Assembly: GCF_020103695.1 (NCBI RefSeq)
Contig: NZ_JAHXBF010000004.1
Coordinates: forward strand, 372,001 to 436,000
Length of the DNA: 64,000 bases
Reading direction: 5' to 3'
DNA from: Hyalangium versicolor
Lineage (GTDB): Bacteria > Myxococcota > Myxococcia > Myxococcales > Myxococcaceae
Of the stretch, positions 15,780 to 24,972 are shown one piece after another. The notes below the pieces were generated by a model. That model saw nothing but the letters and a program-made list of their open reading frames with translations, ran no database searches and was not told the DNA's origin. Made by a program: the position numbers and the translations under genes. The stretch's first letter is position 1. The number at the start of each line of letters is the position of its first letter.

Positions 15780-17738
15780 TCAGTGGCAGACGTCGCGGTC
15801 GTCCAGCGCGTTCAGGTGGCCCGCGGCGTCACCCGTGAGCGACACGGCATACAGCCCGCCTTCGAAGCTCCCGTTGCTGAAGCTGACGTGCGCGTAGGGG
15901 GCGAGCACCGTGCCCTGGAAGCTGTAGCCCGAGGCCGTGACGGAGGTGGCATCCACGAAGTTGTAGAGGATGCCCCGAGGCTGGATGCCCCCGCTCAACG
16001 AAGTACCGAAGCCGGCGAAGGTGGCCGCAGCACCACGGATGTTGACGACCACCAGGGACCCGGTCGGCGCGTCGATCGACAGCAGCCTGGCCCCCGTAAA
16101 GGCGCTGGCCTCCACGTCGAACGTGTTCGTCTGGGGGTTCGTGCCGCGCAGCATCACGCCTCCCCAGGAGGTGCGCGTCGTGGAGCCATTGGCCGACACC
16201 CGGGAGAGCCAGGAGGACAGCGCTCGCAATTCCCCAAAGCGGGCCCCGAAGTCGAGGGGCGTGCCCTGGGACACCGTGTTCCCCTGGGGGAAAGAGACGG
16301 TGCTGTCCACGCTGTAGCTGCCTCCATGGACGGCGTCACCCCAGACGGCACCTCGCGCGAGGCTCAGGTTCCCGCCCGCGACCAGCGACGGGGTGGCGGA
16401 AGCGCTCGGCACCGCCTGGCCCACCGAGAAGTCCGTCAGGGTGATGTCTCCGCCGACCGCCACGCGGCCCTCCACGTGGTGACCTCCCGTGTAGTCCTCG
16501 AGCAGGAAGAGGTTCTGCTCACTCAGGCGCACCGGAATGCAGCTGGGGTCGGCGGTCCACAGGGTTGCTCGATAGGGATAGTAGCCCTCCGCCAGGTCTG
16601 ATCTTCCCACCAGCTGACCCGCCTCATTGAGGTCATAGACGTCGCCGGAGAGACCACCGAGGGTGCTCAGCTTCGTCATCACTCCGTCCTTCCACACGAA
16701 CGGATGGCTGCCGACCTCCTCGAAGCACCCGGACACCTGCCCCGCATTGTTGATGCGATAGGTGTAGCAGTGGCCTTCCCCGGGGGCGTCCAGCATCGTC
16801 AGCACCCCGTCCTTCCACACGAACGGATTGTGACGGTAGTTGCTCGCGTCATAGACATACCCGACCACCTGGCCCGACGCATTGATGTCGACCGCCAGGC
16901 TGCTGAATTCAGCGGGAGTTCCCAGATCGATGATCTCCCCGTTCTGCCACAGCACCGCGCGGTAGAGCTTGTTCCCAGGGACATAGGCATACCCGACCAC
17001 CTGGCCTGAATCATTGATGGCCACCGCATTGCTATAGCTTCCACCAAGAGTGCCGAGATCGGTCATCACCCCATCCTTCCACACGAACGCGTGTTGGCCT
17101 TTGTTCCCAGCGATATAGGAAAACCCGATCACCTGACCCGAGGCATTCAGACCCGTGACGTCGCTCTGGGCTCCCCCGAGAGTGCCGAGATCCGTCATCA
17201 CCCCGTCCTTCCACGAGAACCCATGGAGGTTCCCAGTCACTCCCACCACCTGGCCCGAGTCATTGATGGCTTTCGCAGAGCTGCTCCCAGGACCGGGGGG
17301 GCCCAGGTCCTTCATCACCCCGTTCTCCCAGAGGAACGCATGGTTGTAGGACCTGCCCGCGATGATGATGCTGGCACTCCCCACCACCTGGCCATAGGCG
17401 TTGATGTCAACGGCGGAGCTGCTCTTCCCTCCCAAGGTGCCGAGGTCTGTCATCACCCCGTCCTTCCATAAGAGCCCGTGGGTGTTGAAATCCGTGTCGG
17501 AGAAGGAGGAGTTCCCCACCACCTGGCCTGCGTCGTTGATGGCCCAAGCCTGGCTCGCGCCACCCAGGGAACCCAGATAGGTGGCAGGAATGGGACCGGG
17601 CCCCTCCAGTCTCGCCAGGCCTCGTGGGAGAGGGGGACTGGATTCCGGCAGGGCTTCATCCGAGGAACCACACCCCGTGATGGCCAAGCTCACCGCGAAC
17701 ACGACGAAAAGGGATCCCGACAATCCGCTGCGCTGCAT
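15780..17738 (-). CDS. HAF-repeat lipoprotein with choice-of-anchor-A domain
   Basis: 652 residues with a lipoprotein signal (SLAITGC). About eight HAF-type repeats cover residues 50-410; each has an AxxINDxGQVVG unit and a HAFxWKDGVMTDLGTLGG unit, and DNA identity between repeats is high, giving a visibly repetitive stretch at about 16.6-17.5 kb. Residues 425-640 form a choice-of-anchor-A beta-helix domain (FLLEDYTGGHHVEGRVAVGG, SFQGTVLAPYAHVSF), common on secreted surface proteins. Likely outer-membrane-anchored and exposed; function unknown. The repeats could recombine and change copy number. Confidence 0.85.
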   Translation of the reverse strand: MQRSGLSGSLFVVFAVSLAITGCGSSDEALPESSPPLPRGLARLEGPGPIPATYLGSLGGASQAWAINDAGQVVGNSSFSDTDFNTHGLLWKDGVMTDLGTLGGKSSSAVDINAYGQVVGSASIIIAGRSYNHAFLWENGVMKDLGPPGPGSSSAKAINDSGQVVGVTGNLHGFSWKDGVMTDLGTLGGAQSDVTGLNASGQVIGFSYIAGNKGQHAFVWKDGVMTDLGTLGGSYSNAVAINDSGQVVGYAYVPGNKLYRAVLWQNGEIIDLGTPAEFSSLAVDINASGQVVGYVYDASNYRHNPFVWKDGVLTMLDAPGEGHCYTYRINNAGQVSGCFEEVGSHPFVWKDGVMTKLSTLGGLSGDVYDLNEAGQLVGRSDLAEGYYPYRATLWTADPSCIPVRLSEQNLFLLEDYTGGHHVEGRVAVGGDITLTDFSVGQAVPSASATPSLVAGGNLSLARGAVWGDAVHGGSYSVDSTVSFPQGNTVSQGTPLDFGARFGELRALSSWLSRVSANGSTTRTSWGGVMLRGTNPQTNTFDVEASAFTGARLLSIDAPTGSLVVVNIRGAAATFAGFGTSLSGGIQPRGILYNFVDATSVTASGYSFQGTVLAPYAHVSFSNGSFEGGLYAVSLTGDAAGHLNALDDRDVCH

Positions 17739-17855
17739 GGGGGGCTGCCTCCTCAGGAAAATACTGCTGAGGCGACAACGCTCCTCGCGAAGGATCTTCC
17801 CAGCCCCTCAGCATGCACGCCTTGGCACCGTCCCCTCCGAAGGCATGATGGAGAT

Positions 17856-18347
17856 TCAGGCGGCTGATTCGCGCCGGCTCCGCCGGGTGCGCAGGAAGGT
17901 GAGCATGGCGTCCTTGTCACCCGTGGCCAGCTCGTACGGCGTGCCGGGGGAGATGACACCCAGCCGTGCCGCGACTGCCTCCACGGCGAGCTGGGCCTGG
18001 GTGAGCTGCACCCCAGCCCCGCCCCCGCCGAGCACGAGTGGCGCCCCCATCTTGAGGTCCAGCACCAGGACGTAGCGCCGCGCGGGGCGTGGCTCCGACA
18101 TGTCCACCACCACGAAGTCTCCCGCGAAGCGGCGCTGATCGCAGCGGAAGGCCCACAGGTTCCGCTTGCGGCCCAGCAGCTCCCGCACAAAGGGCTTCTC
18201 GTCGCTCTTCAGCGCATAGCGCTCGGACAGGAACGCGGCAGTGGAGGGTGAAAAGCCCTCCTCGTTCGCGAGGAGCAGCGCCCACGGGTTGGCGTACCCG
18301 AGCAGTGGAAGAGTGACGGGCAGGACGACAGGGGGCTCACGAGCCAT
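17856..18347 (-). CDS. Conserved hypothetical protein
   Basis: 163 residues, no signal peptide or membrane segment, Arg-rich at the C-terminus. Mixed alpha/beta with FLSERYALKSDEKPFVRELL and RRYVLVLDLKMGAPLVLG as the best-structured parts. Codon use fits a real gene. I do not recognise a family. It sits alone between two secreted-protein genes transcribed in the same direction. Confidence 0.6.
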   Translation of the reverse strand: MAREPPVVLPVTLPLLGYANPWALLLANEEGFSPSTAAFLSERYALKSDEKPFVRELLGRKRNLWAFRCDQRRFAGDFVVVDMSEPRPARRYVLVLDLKMGAPLVLGGGGAGVQLTQAQLAVEAVAARLGVISPGTPYELATGDKDAMLTFLRTRRSRRESAA

Positions 18348-18511
18348 GCGTGGGAGTTCTCCACAAACGGTCCAGTGTCTGCCGGCACGATCGGTGAACC
18401 CGCCACCTGACGTGCATCCCGCCTCCGAGAAGCTCCGAGCGGCTCGCTGAACGACGAAGGGCCCCGGAACGTATAGTCCCAGGGCCCAGGTCTTTCAAAC
18501 GGGAGTGATCT

Positions 18512-19717
18512 CTAGCAGCCGGTGTTGCTGCCAGCGCTCACGCCAAGCCTGCCCGTGAAGTCGAGGTAGCTGTTCACGCGGCTCTGGACCTGGCCGGGGT
18601 TCCTGCCGCCGCACTCCAGCGCACCGTTGATGGTGCGGATGGTCTCGCCGAAGCCCCGGTTGTTCACCATGGCGTCGTGCGCCGTCATGCTGCCCGCGCC
18701 CGTCTGGGTCATCCAGAACCACAGGCCCGTGCGCCAGGCGATGGTCGCATCGCGAGCCACGAGGTCCGGGTCATCCTTGAGGTTGACGCCCAGCGCGTTG
18801 CCCGCGGCGCAGTAGTTGCCATTCCACGACAGTTGGATGGGGCCACGGCCGTAGTACCACTTGCCCGACGCGCAGCCGCAGCCCGGAGGGCCCCAGCTCG
18901 TGTCGCACATGACGCTCTTGTTGATCTCCTCGATGTACACGAGCCCGCCCGTCTCGTGCGCCACGTTGGCCAGGAAGGCCGCGACCTCGCGCTTGCGCGT
19001 GTCAGTGTCGCCCGAGGTGGCGAAGGCGGAGAAGGTGTTGGCCGCGGCCACCAGCGCCGAGTAGGAGTAGAAGCCGTTGCGGCCGGGGAACATGGAGTTG
19101 AAGGTGGACTCGCTCAGGATGCCAGCCAGGCCCGTGGCGGGAGGCGGCGTGGTGCCGCCGCTCACCTTGTCGAAGGTGAAGAGCTGGTTGGCGCCGCCCG
19201 TGTACGGGTACTGCACGTAGATGGTGCCGTTATCGGCCGAGCCCCAGTACAGGTCGATGGCCATGCCCGTGTGGCGCGGGTGGAAGCTGAACTGGTTGTT
19301 ACCGCGAGCGATGAACTGGAATTGCTGGTTGCCGCCGCCCACGTACGACCACTGGTGGACCTGGGCGTTCTGGGCGGTGCTCACCTCCTTGATGTCCAGC
19401 CCCTTGCCACTGTTGACGTTGATGATCTTCCAGAAGCCATCGGAGGTGGGGGAGATGTGGAACTTCTGGGCGTTGGTGCCATTGCAATCCCACTGCTGGA
19501 CCTTGGCGCCATCGGCAGTGCTGGACGAGGCGACGTCGACACACTTGCCCGTCATGACGGAGCGGATGACGTAATCGCCCTCGGAGATGCTGGACACGAC
19601 GGCGGCGCTCTCCACTTGGGAGAGTTGTTCTTGGGCCTCCCACTCGTCGGCGGCACATCCGCCCAGTCCAACCACTCCCAACAACGACACACAGCGCAGC
19701 ATGCTCATTCGAGACAC
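18512..19717 (-). CDS. Lipoprotein chitinase: ricin-type lectin plus GH19 catalytic domain
   Basis: 401 residues from GTG 19717, chosen because AAGGAG lies six bases upstream; an ATG nine bases later is the alternative. The lipobox is LGGC (Cys21). Residues 45-185 form a ricin-B-type CBM13 with QxW-like units (VQQWDCNG, VHQWSYVG). Residues 195-401 are a GH19 chitinase domain: FPGRNGFYSYSALVAAA, the catalytic Glu255 in VAHETGG with a second acidic pair at 263-264, YYGRGPIQLSW, and AWRTGLWFWM. GH19 enzymes cleave chitin and some act on peptidoglycan-like polymers. Probably surface-attached, for feeding on fungi or insect debris. A 19-bp palindrome upstream may be its control site. Confidence 0.9.
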   Translation of the reverse strand: MSRMSMLRCVSLLGVVGLGGCAADEWEAQEQLSQVESAAVVSSISEGDYVIRSVMTGKCVDVASSSTADGAKVQQWDCNGTNAQKFHISPTSDGFWKIINVNSGKGLDIKEVSTAQNAQVHQWSYVGGGNQQFQFIARGNNQFSFHPRHTGMAIDLYWGSADNGTIYVQYPYTGGANQLFTFDKVSGGTTPPPATGLAGILSESTFNSMFPGRNGFYSYSALVAAANTFSAFATSGDTDTRKREVAAFLANVAHETGGLVYIEEINKSVMCDTSWGPPGCGCASGKWYYGRGPIQLSWNGNYCAAGNALGVNLKDDPDLVARDATIAWRTGLWFWMTQTGAGSMTAHDAMVNNRGFGETIRTINGALECGGRNPGQVQSRVNSYLDFTGRLGVSAGSNTGC

Positions 19718-20064
19718 TTGGTTCTCCTTGTGAGGAAGGGACGTCGGCGGCCCCCAGAGCATCTCGCGTGCCAACCCAGTCTTCTTTCGGAGATACCTGA
19801 TTTCAATGACTTGACCGCTTAGCAGGGGCTCCGTGTTGGTGACAACCGTTGTCACCCCTGGTGACTCCTCTCACCAGAACGCACCGCGTTATCTACGTGG
19901 CCCGTGAAAGCCCCAAATGCGAGCAGCGGTCGCGAGGAGCGAGCTCGGTCCCCTCGCTGCGAGAACGGGAGGAATGCGAGTATCCACCGCGAGCCACCGT
20001 TCATATCTTTGACGCGTGAGAAGGGAGGTGAGCCAAACCCTCCCACTTCGACAAGGAAATCCTC
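19718..20064. promoter_or_regulatory. Divergent promoter region of chitinase and NmrA-like gene
   Basis: 347 bases between outward-facing genes. The part nearest the chitinase is relatively AT-rich (about 19780-19830) and contains the palindrome listed separately. The ribosome site GAAGGGAGG is 45-50 bases before the plus-strand gene, with AAGGAA closer to its ATG. No small gene is convincing. Confidence 0.5.
19838..19856. promoter_or_regulatory. Perfect 19-bp palindrome, putative operator
   Basis: Half sites GGTGACAAC and GTTGTCACC flank a single central C. It lies 121-139 bases upstream of the chitinase start and just over 200 bases before the divergent gene. Perfect dyads of this size are typical of dimeric regulator sites. 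A partial third half-site (GGTGAC) follows at about 19861. The regulator is unknown. Confidence 0.5.
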
Positions 20065-20685
20065 ATGCGTATCGCTGTCCTCGGAGCGACCGGTCAGACC
20101 GGCCGGCAACTCGTCATTCAATCACTCGAGCGCGGACATACGGTCGTAGCGCTCGCGAGGAGTCCCGAGAAGCTCGCGGATATCAAAACCCCGGGGCTGG
20201 AGGTCGCCCGCGCCAATGTGTTCGAGCCCGATACCGTCCGCGCGGCGGCGCATGGCGTGGATGCGCTGGTCAGCGGGCTGGGCGTCACGGATGGCGACTC
20301 GGGCACGCTGCAAGCGGGAGCCCGAGCCGTGCGCGACGCGGGGATCCAAAGGGTGGTCTGGCTGGGAGCACTCGGGACGGGCGTCACGCGGGGAGCTGCG
20401 GGCCCCCTGATCGACGTGTTGATGTCGCTCTTCATGCGCAAGCGGCTCCCGGACAAGGTGCTCGCGGATGAGCTCGCGCGATCATCGGGAGCCTCGGTGG
20501 TGCATGCGGGCGCCCTGACCAACGACAGAGGGCTCGGAGGCGGCCGGCTCGTCCCTGTGACGCAAGTACCCCGGCGCCTCCTCCCACCCAGCATCGCACG
20601 CGCCGACCTGGCGGCATTGATGTTGGACGAGGCCACGAACCCGCGGTTCCAAGGCACGACGGCCGTGGCACTCGCAGGCCCATAG
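20065..20685 (+). CDS. NAD(P)-binding NmrA/BVR-B-like reductase
   Basis: 206 residues with the N-terminal Rossmann motif VLGATGQTGRQLV (GxxGxxG at 7-13), a basic residue after the second strand favouring NADP(H), and an atypical short-chain dehydrogenase layout without the Tyr-x-x-x-Lys pair. The strand VVWLGALGTG and loop ADLAALMLDE match flavin-reductase/BVR-B relatives. Substrate unknown. Monocistronic; its transcript ends in the strong hairpin at 20741-20790. Confidence 0.8.
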   Translation: MRIAVLGATGQTGRQLVIQSLERGHTVVALARSPEKLADIKTPGLEVARANVFEPDTVRAAAHGVDALVSGLGVTDGDSGTLQAGARAVRDAGIQRVVWLGALGTGVTRGAAGPLIDVLMSLFMRKRLPDKVLADELARSSGASVVHAGALTNDRGLGGGRLVPVTQVPRRLLPPSIARADLAALMLDEATNPRFQGTTAVALAGP

Positions 20686-20740
20686 GTGCGGCGGCGCGTC
20701 TGCGTTCCACCCTCCACCTGGACACTGAGCCTCCTGGCCT

Positions 20741-20790
20741 GAGGTTCCGGGAACTGCGGGGAGCCTTCTGCCCCCGCAGTTCCCAACCTC
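20741..20790. terminator. Bidirectional transcription terminator hairpin
   Basis: Between convergent genes. Thirteen perfectly paired bases (GGGAACTGCGGGG at 20749-20761 with CCCCGCAGTTCCC at 20772-20784) plus an outer GAGGTT/AACCTC pair across a two-base bulge, with a ten-base loop. There is no long T-tract, but position and strength fit a shared terminator. Confidence 0.75.
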
Positions 20791-20802
20791 AATGGACCCG
20801 GG

Positions 20803-22575
20803 CTACCAGGGGCAGTCGACGACCTCGACGGTGCGCGTGACGGGCGTGGCGCTGTTGCCGCCACTGTCGGTCAGCGTGTAGGTCACCGTATAGGTGCCCT
20901 CCGCCCAGCCATTCACCTCACCCGTGTGCCACACCTGGGCCGTGAGGTTGCCGTAGCACGCGTCCGTCGCCTCCACGCCGGGGTCCACCCATTGGCTGCC
21001 GCACGTGTGCGTGGACGTGGCCGGGCCCTTGAGCGTCAGCGTCGGAGGCCTCGAATCCTCCACCACCACGGTCCGCGTGGCATTGACGGAGCCCGAGGAA
21101 TCCCAGGCCGCATACGAGACGGAGTAGGTGCCCTCCAAGCTCGTGTTCGGGCCCGGGCCAAAGGAGTCCTTGCCCGTGTTGTACCCCGTCACGGACAGTG
21201 GGAAGCCGCAGCCGTTGAACGCCTGGGCGCCCGCGTCCACATACGGCCCCGAGCCGCACTCCACCGTCAGCGTCTCGCCACCGTTGAGGACCAGGGCCGG
21301 CTGCCCCATGAGGCACTCCTGCACGTCCGAGACGCCGCGCACCATGATGCGCGAGTAGTACGCCGTCGGAATCCACTGCTTGTAGGCCACCAGCTTCTGG
21401 GTCGTGCTCAGGGACGCGAACGCGGGCCGCTCCGTGCTCGGCGTGGTCGCCAGCGCCTGCTCCGCGTTGGGCGCCACCGTCCCATCGGGGAGCACCCGGG
21501 TGCTGACCAGCTGGGCCACCCCATTGCGCGTGGCGTGGTAGGTGACTCGGAAGCTCTCCGAATCCGCGCTCACGACCGCTGGCGAGGTGGCACCCTGGGC
21601 CACGGTGAAGCTCGTGTCGCTGAACGGCTGCCCCTTCACCTGCGACAGCCTCACCCGCCGCGCCTTCACGATGCCGCCGGCCTCGTTCCACACCACGAGG
21701 AAGGTGGTGCCGTTGTAGGCAATCGAAGGGTTGCTGCCCCCCGACTCGGCCACGGTGAAATACAGGATCACCTGGGGCACGCCCGGAATGAACCAGCCCA
21801 CGCGGATCTTCCCCTGCGGCTCGGACCAGACGGCGAGGGAGTCGGTCCCCGAGCCCAAGGCCAACTGAGAGTTGAAGGCATTCGGAGTCACCTGGAAGTT
21901 CGGCAGGGGGTTCTGAGGCGGGCCCGACAGCGGCACATAGGCCCCATAGAGCGCCCAGCCCGGATAGATCAGGCTCTCCCACAGGACCAGGAAGGAGCTG
22001 CCATTGAAGACCACCGAGGGGTGGAGGGTATCGTCGGTCTTGGAGAGGGTGCTGATCGTGATGGGGTAGCTGTCGACCAGCGCTCCATCCGAGGCCCTGA
22101 CCCGCCTCCCAAAGATGTTCTCGTTGAAAGAGTGGTTGCTGGGATCGAGCCTGCTGTAGACCACCAGGAAGTGGGTCCCATCGAAGGCGATCGAGGGCTC
22201 CCCCACGCGCCCATAGGAGTCAGACTGCCCGTCGATGGAAATGGGGGAGGAATCCAGCACGACTCCGTCGGACGCTCGCACCCGCGCCGCGAGGAGCTGG
22301 GTGGTGCCGCCGATGTGCTCCTTCCAGGCCACCAGGTAGATGCCATTGCCAACCCCAATGGCAGGCGTCTCCTGATCCTGGCTGGCCAGCGGGTGGAACA
22401 TCCCGATGCTGACCTCACCCGAGACGGTGAGGGCACGCTGGGCTACCGCAGGTGAGGCAGGGGCCGAGTCAACGGAATCCGTGGGGCCACAAGCCGAGAT
22501 TGCGCTCAACAGGAAGCACAACGCGGCAGTGAGCGACAGCCGGGTGCTGTTCACAAGAGGTGTCATGGTCTTCAT
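20803..22575 (-). CDS. Secreted lipoprotein with C-terminal Ig-like (DUF5011-type) domains
   Basis: 590 residues from ATG 22575 (AGGA six bases upstream); an upstream in-frame extension lacks a signal peptide. The signal peptide ends in a lipobox (LLSAISAC). Residues 45-430 contain about six to eight repeats built around PSIAFDGTHFLVVYS-like and FLVVWNEAGG-like strands, suggesting a beta-propeller. The last 150 residues form two Ig-like modules of the DUF5011/HYR kind, each with a VDPG- or VDAG-type turn and an EGTYxVxYxxxDSxG strand. Surface display is likely; ligand unknown. Confidence 0.75.
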   Translation of the reverse strand: MKTMTPLVNSTRLSLTAALCFLLSAISACGPTDSVDSAPASPAVAQRALTVSGEVSIGMFHPLASQDQETPAIGVGNGIYLVAWKEHIGGTTQLLAARVRASDGVVLDSSPISIDGQSDSYGRVGEPSIAFDGTHFLVVYSRLDPSNHSFNENIFGRRVRASDGALVDSYPITISTLSKTDDTLHPSVVFNGSSFLVLWESLIYPGWALYGAYVPLSGPPQNPLPNFQVTPNAFNSQLALGSGTDSLAVWSEPQGKIRVGWFIPGVPQVILYFTVAESGGSNPSIAYNGTTFLVVWNEAGGIVKARRVRLSQVKGQPFSDTSFTVAQGATSPAVVSADSESFRVTYHATRNGVAQLVSTRVLPDGTVAPNAEQALATTPSTERPAFASLSTTQKLVAYKQWIPTAYYSRIMVRGVSDVQECLMGQPALVLNGGETLTVECGSGPYVDAGAQAFNGCGFPLSVTGYNTGKDSFGPGPNTSLEGTYSVSYAAWDSSGSVNATRTVVVEDSRPPTLTLKGPATSTHTCGSQWVDPGVEATDACYGNLTAQVWHTGEVNGWAEGTYTVTYTLTDSGGNSATPVTRTVEVVDCPW

Positions 22576-23067
22576 TGCTGTCCTGGGAGTTTCGCCCGCC
22601 CGACGCGAGCGAAGGGCATCTACTGCCCCAGTCAAATTATGAAGTAAGGATTTACGATAGTCATTCTCATTCCCATACCCATACATCAAAGAGTTGTCCT
22701 ACCCTGGAGGTGAATGCCTTTCACGACGCGACGTTCACCTCTATGGGGAAGGCGCTACCTGGCTGGGAATGGGCTGGGAATGACGCGGCAGGACAGCAGC
22801 GTGCTCACGCCACGCCTTCGGGAGGGCGCGCGATCGGGACCCGCGGGCGGTGACAGGAGTCATCGGTGGCAGACGCCTGTCACCAGGATCACCCGGTGCA
22901 GGCCACCCTCAGTTCCTCTCCGCCCAGCGGCCCCATGCGCCCAACCTCTTGAAATTGCTGGGGCCCACCGGCTCCTCATCTCGGCTGTTCCTCGTGGCAC
23001 ACCGGGTGCACTGAGGCTGAGCATACGGACCGACCTTCCCCGTCGGCCCTCTTTCAGGAGCCCCGTC
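22576..23067. promoter_or_regulatory. Divergent intergenic region
   Basis: 492 bases between outward-facing genes. An AT-rich patch at about 22630-22705, the lowest-GC part of this neighbourhood, is the likely promoter of the minus-strand lipoprotein. The rest is GC-rich with no convincing gene. The ribosome site CAGGAG precedes the plus-strand ATG at 23068. Confidence 0.4.
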
Positions 23068-23982
23068 ATGCGCGTTGCCAGCCCTCCGCAGCCCGTCATC
23101 TCCCAGACCCCAACGACCACCGCCTCCCAGCCCACGGCTCAGGCCACGCTTCCCCTGGCCCAGACCGCGGAGAAGAAGCTCGTCAACCTCATCCCTCGCG
23201 ACACCTTCCAGGCCCCCTCCGCTGACAAGAACGTGCGCTCCACCCAGAGCCAGCAGCTGGGCCAGATCTCCGACGGAATGCGCGACGGGAAGATCTCCGC
23301 GGGCGAGTCCGAGAAGCTCCTCGGGGAGCAGCAGGGCATCTCCGATGCCACCAAGAAGGCCATGGCCGATGGCACCCTCAGCGGCGATGAGCGCCTCCGG
23401 CTGAACCTGATGCAGACCCTGGCCGACATGAACATCTCGGATGCCGGCGCGAAGGGCGTGCCAGACCTGGCAGCGGCTTTCTCGAGGGACGCCGACCCCT
23501 CCCGCCAGGCGGATCAGATCGACAAGGTGGCCAAGGGCATCTCCAACGGCAACATCACCAACTCCGAGGCCTCCAAGCTGCTCGGCAAGCAGGGCGAGAT
23601 CTCCGAGGCCCGCCAGCCCAACGATCCCTTCTCCGGCATTAGTCCCATCATCAAGAAGGATCCCTTCGTGAAGAAGGAGTCCTCTCTGGACAGCAAGCTC
23701 GACGCGGCCGACCGCGACATCACCCGCCACAGCAAGCCGGGCACCCAGTTGGACCTCGACAAGGTCTTCGATCTGCCGCGCCCCCCCGGCGCCATCGTGG
23801 ACACTCCGCTGCCCCTCCTGAACAAGCCGCTCATCCGCCAGCAGCCCGGCGCGATCGTCGAGAACAGGCGGCCCCTCGACGACAGCCGGCCGGTCGGGGC
23901 GCTCATGCATAACAGCCTCCCGGAACTCGCCCCCAAGCTGGCCAACGATCTGAAGACCTCCTCGGCCGACGGCAATTCCTGA
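23068..23982 (+). CDS. Hypothetical protein with two internal helical repeats
   Basis: 304 residues from ATG 23068 (CAGGAG seven bases before). No signal peptide. Two copies of a 20-odd-residue unit are visible: GMRDGKISAGESEKLLGEQ (about 70-90) and GISNGNITNSEASKLLGKQ (about 155-175), each followed by a helix. The pattern G-x-I-x-x-x-E-A/S-x-x-L-L-x-x-Q resembles a degenerate EF-hand-like pair but lacks the Asp ligands. A Pro-rich C-terminus repeats PGAIV twice. Family and role unknown. Confidence 0.65.
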   Translation: MRVASPPQPVISQTPTTTASQPTAQATLPLAQTAEKKLVNLIPRDTFQAPSADKNVRSTQSQQLGQISDGMRDGKISAGESEKLLGEQQGISDATKKAMADGTLSGDERLRLNLMQTLADMNISDAGAKGVPDLAAAFSRDADPSRQADQIDKVAKGISNGNITNSEASKLLGKQGEISEARQPNDPFSGISPIIKKDPFVKKESSLDSKLDAADRDITRHSKPGTQLDLDKVFDLPRPPGAIVDTPLPLLNKPLIRQQPGAIVENRRPLDDSRPVGALMHNSLPELAPKLANDLKTSSADGNS

Positions 23983-24150
23983 GCCCATTCTCCTGGCGCT
24001 CTCCACTCCGGCCCTTCCCCGCGCACCGCGAGGGAGGGCCGTGCCTTTTGGAGCGCACGGCCGCCCTGAGCGCCACCGAGAAGAGGTCGACTGGGAGACG
24101 GTTGCATGGTTTGAAGCACACGCTGTCCCCTCCCTGGCTCGGTGACCGGA

Positions 24151-24840
24151 ATGATTCTTCACGCTCATGCATCTTCCCGGCGTCTCTTGTGGCTCTTGCT
24201 GAGTCTCGTCACGGTCACGACAGGCGCATGTCGCCCCGAGAGCGGAGAGAAGAAGCGCACCGAGCCTGCCCCGGCAAAGGCCGAAGCTCCCGCGGCGGAG
24301 CAGCCCTTCGAGATGCATGGCATCGGCGGAGTCGAAGGCGAGAATCCCGCGTTTGACCAGTCTCGTCAGCCCGCCAAGTTCATCGCCGCGCTGGCGATTT
24401 CTCCAGGACAGCGGATTGCGGATGTCGGTGCGGGGCTCGGTTACTACACGGTGCGGCTCTCGGAGGCGGTCGGCCCGACAGGACAAGTGGTCGCGACCGA
24501 CATCGACGATGACGCCCTCGCGAAGCTCCGCGCGCGGGTGTCCGAGCGGAAGAACATCGAGGTGCGGAAGGTGCCGGCGGACGACCCAGGGCTCGAACCC
24601 GGCAAGTACGACCTGATCCTTCTCTCCGAGGTGGATCACTTCTTCGCTGACCGGGTGGCGTACCTGACCAAGCTGCGTGCCGCCCTCACCCCGAATGGCC
24701 GTATCGCGGTGACGCACCTGCGGGCGATGCGTCCGCCTCTGGTCGCCGCCGCCCAGACCGCGGGCTACACCATCGTCTCCGAGTACAACGACCTTCCGCA
24801 GCACTACCTGCTGTTCCTCCAGCCCGCCTCCAGCCAGTGA
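24151..24840 (+). CDS. Exported lipoprotein SAM-dependent methyltransferase-like protein
   Basis: 229 residues from ATG 24151 (a GTG at 24142 is possible). A lipoprotein signal ends at TTGAC. After an Ala/Pro/Glu linker comes a class I methyltransferase fold: the SAM motif IADVGAGLGYYTVRL, acidic loop ATDIDDD, strand YDLILLSEVDHFF and LTPNGRIAVTHLR. Export of a SAM enzyme is odd because SAM is cytoplasmic; similar lipoprotein methyltransferases are common in myxobacteria. It may bind another ligand or act on released substrates. Apparently monocistronic. Confidence 0.8.
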   Translation: MILHAHASSRRLLWLLLSLVTVTTGACRPESGEKKRTEPAPAKAEAPAAEQPFEMHGIGGVEGENPAFDQSRQPAKFIAALAISPGQRIADVGAGLGYYTVRLSEAVGPTGQVVATDIDDDALAKLRARVSERKNIEVRKVPADDPGLEPGKYDLILLSEVDHFFADRVAYLTKLRAALTPNGRIAVTHLRAMRPPLVAAAQTAGYTIVSEYNDLPQHYLLFLQPASSQ

Positions 24841-24972
24841 GGCCCTCGGGACCGGACCCCGGCCCTCTCTTTCAGCGCGGTACGGGTCTGGAGCGAATCC
24901 GAGCGTCGGGCCGTGGACTCCCGGCCATCAAGGGGCTGGGAACCGTCCGCGGGTGGACTTAACTTGTGGGCC

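Noticed and set aside
16600..17500. Repetitive stretch resembling a CRISPR or tandem array
   Set aside because: The periodicity is codon-based and explained by the HAF repeats of one protein.
18677..19822. Plus-strand open frame over the chitinase
   Set aside because: It mirrors the chitinase gene in the opposite strand; composition is typical of a third-position GC artefact.
20926..22455. Plus-strand open frame of about 500 codons
   Set aside because: Antisense to the Ig-like lipoprotein, which has a signal peptide and recognisable repeats.
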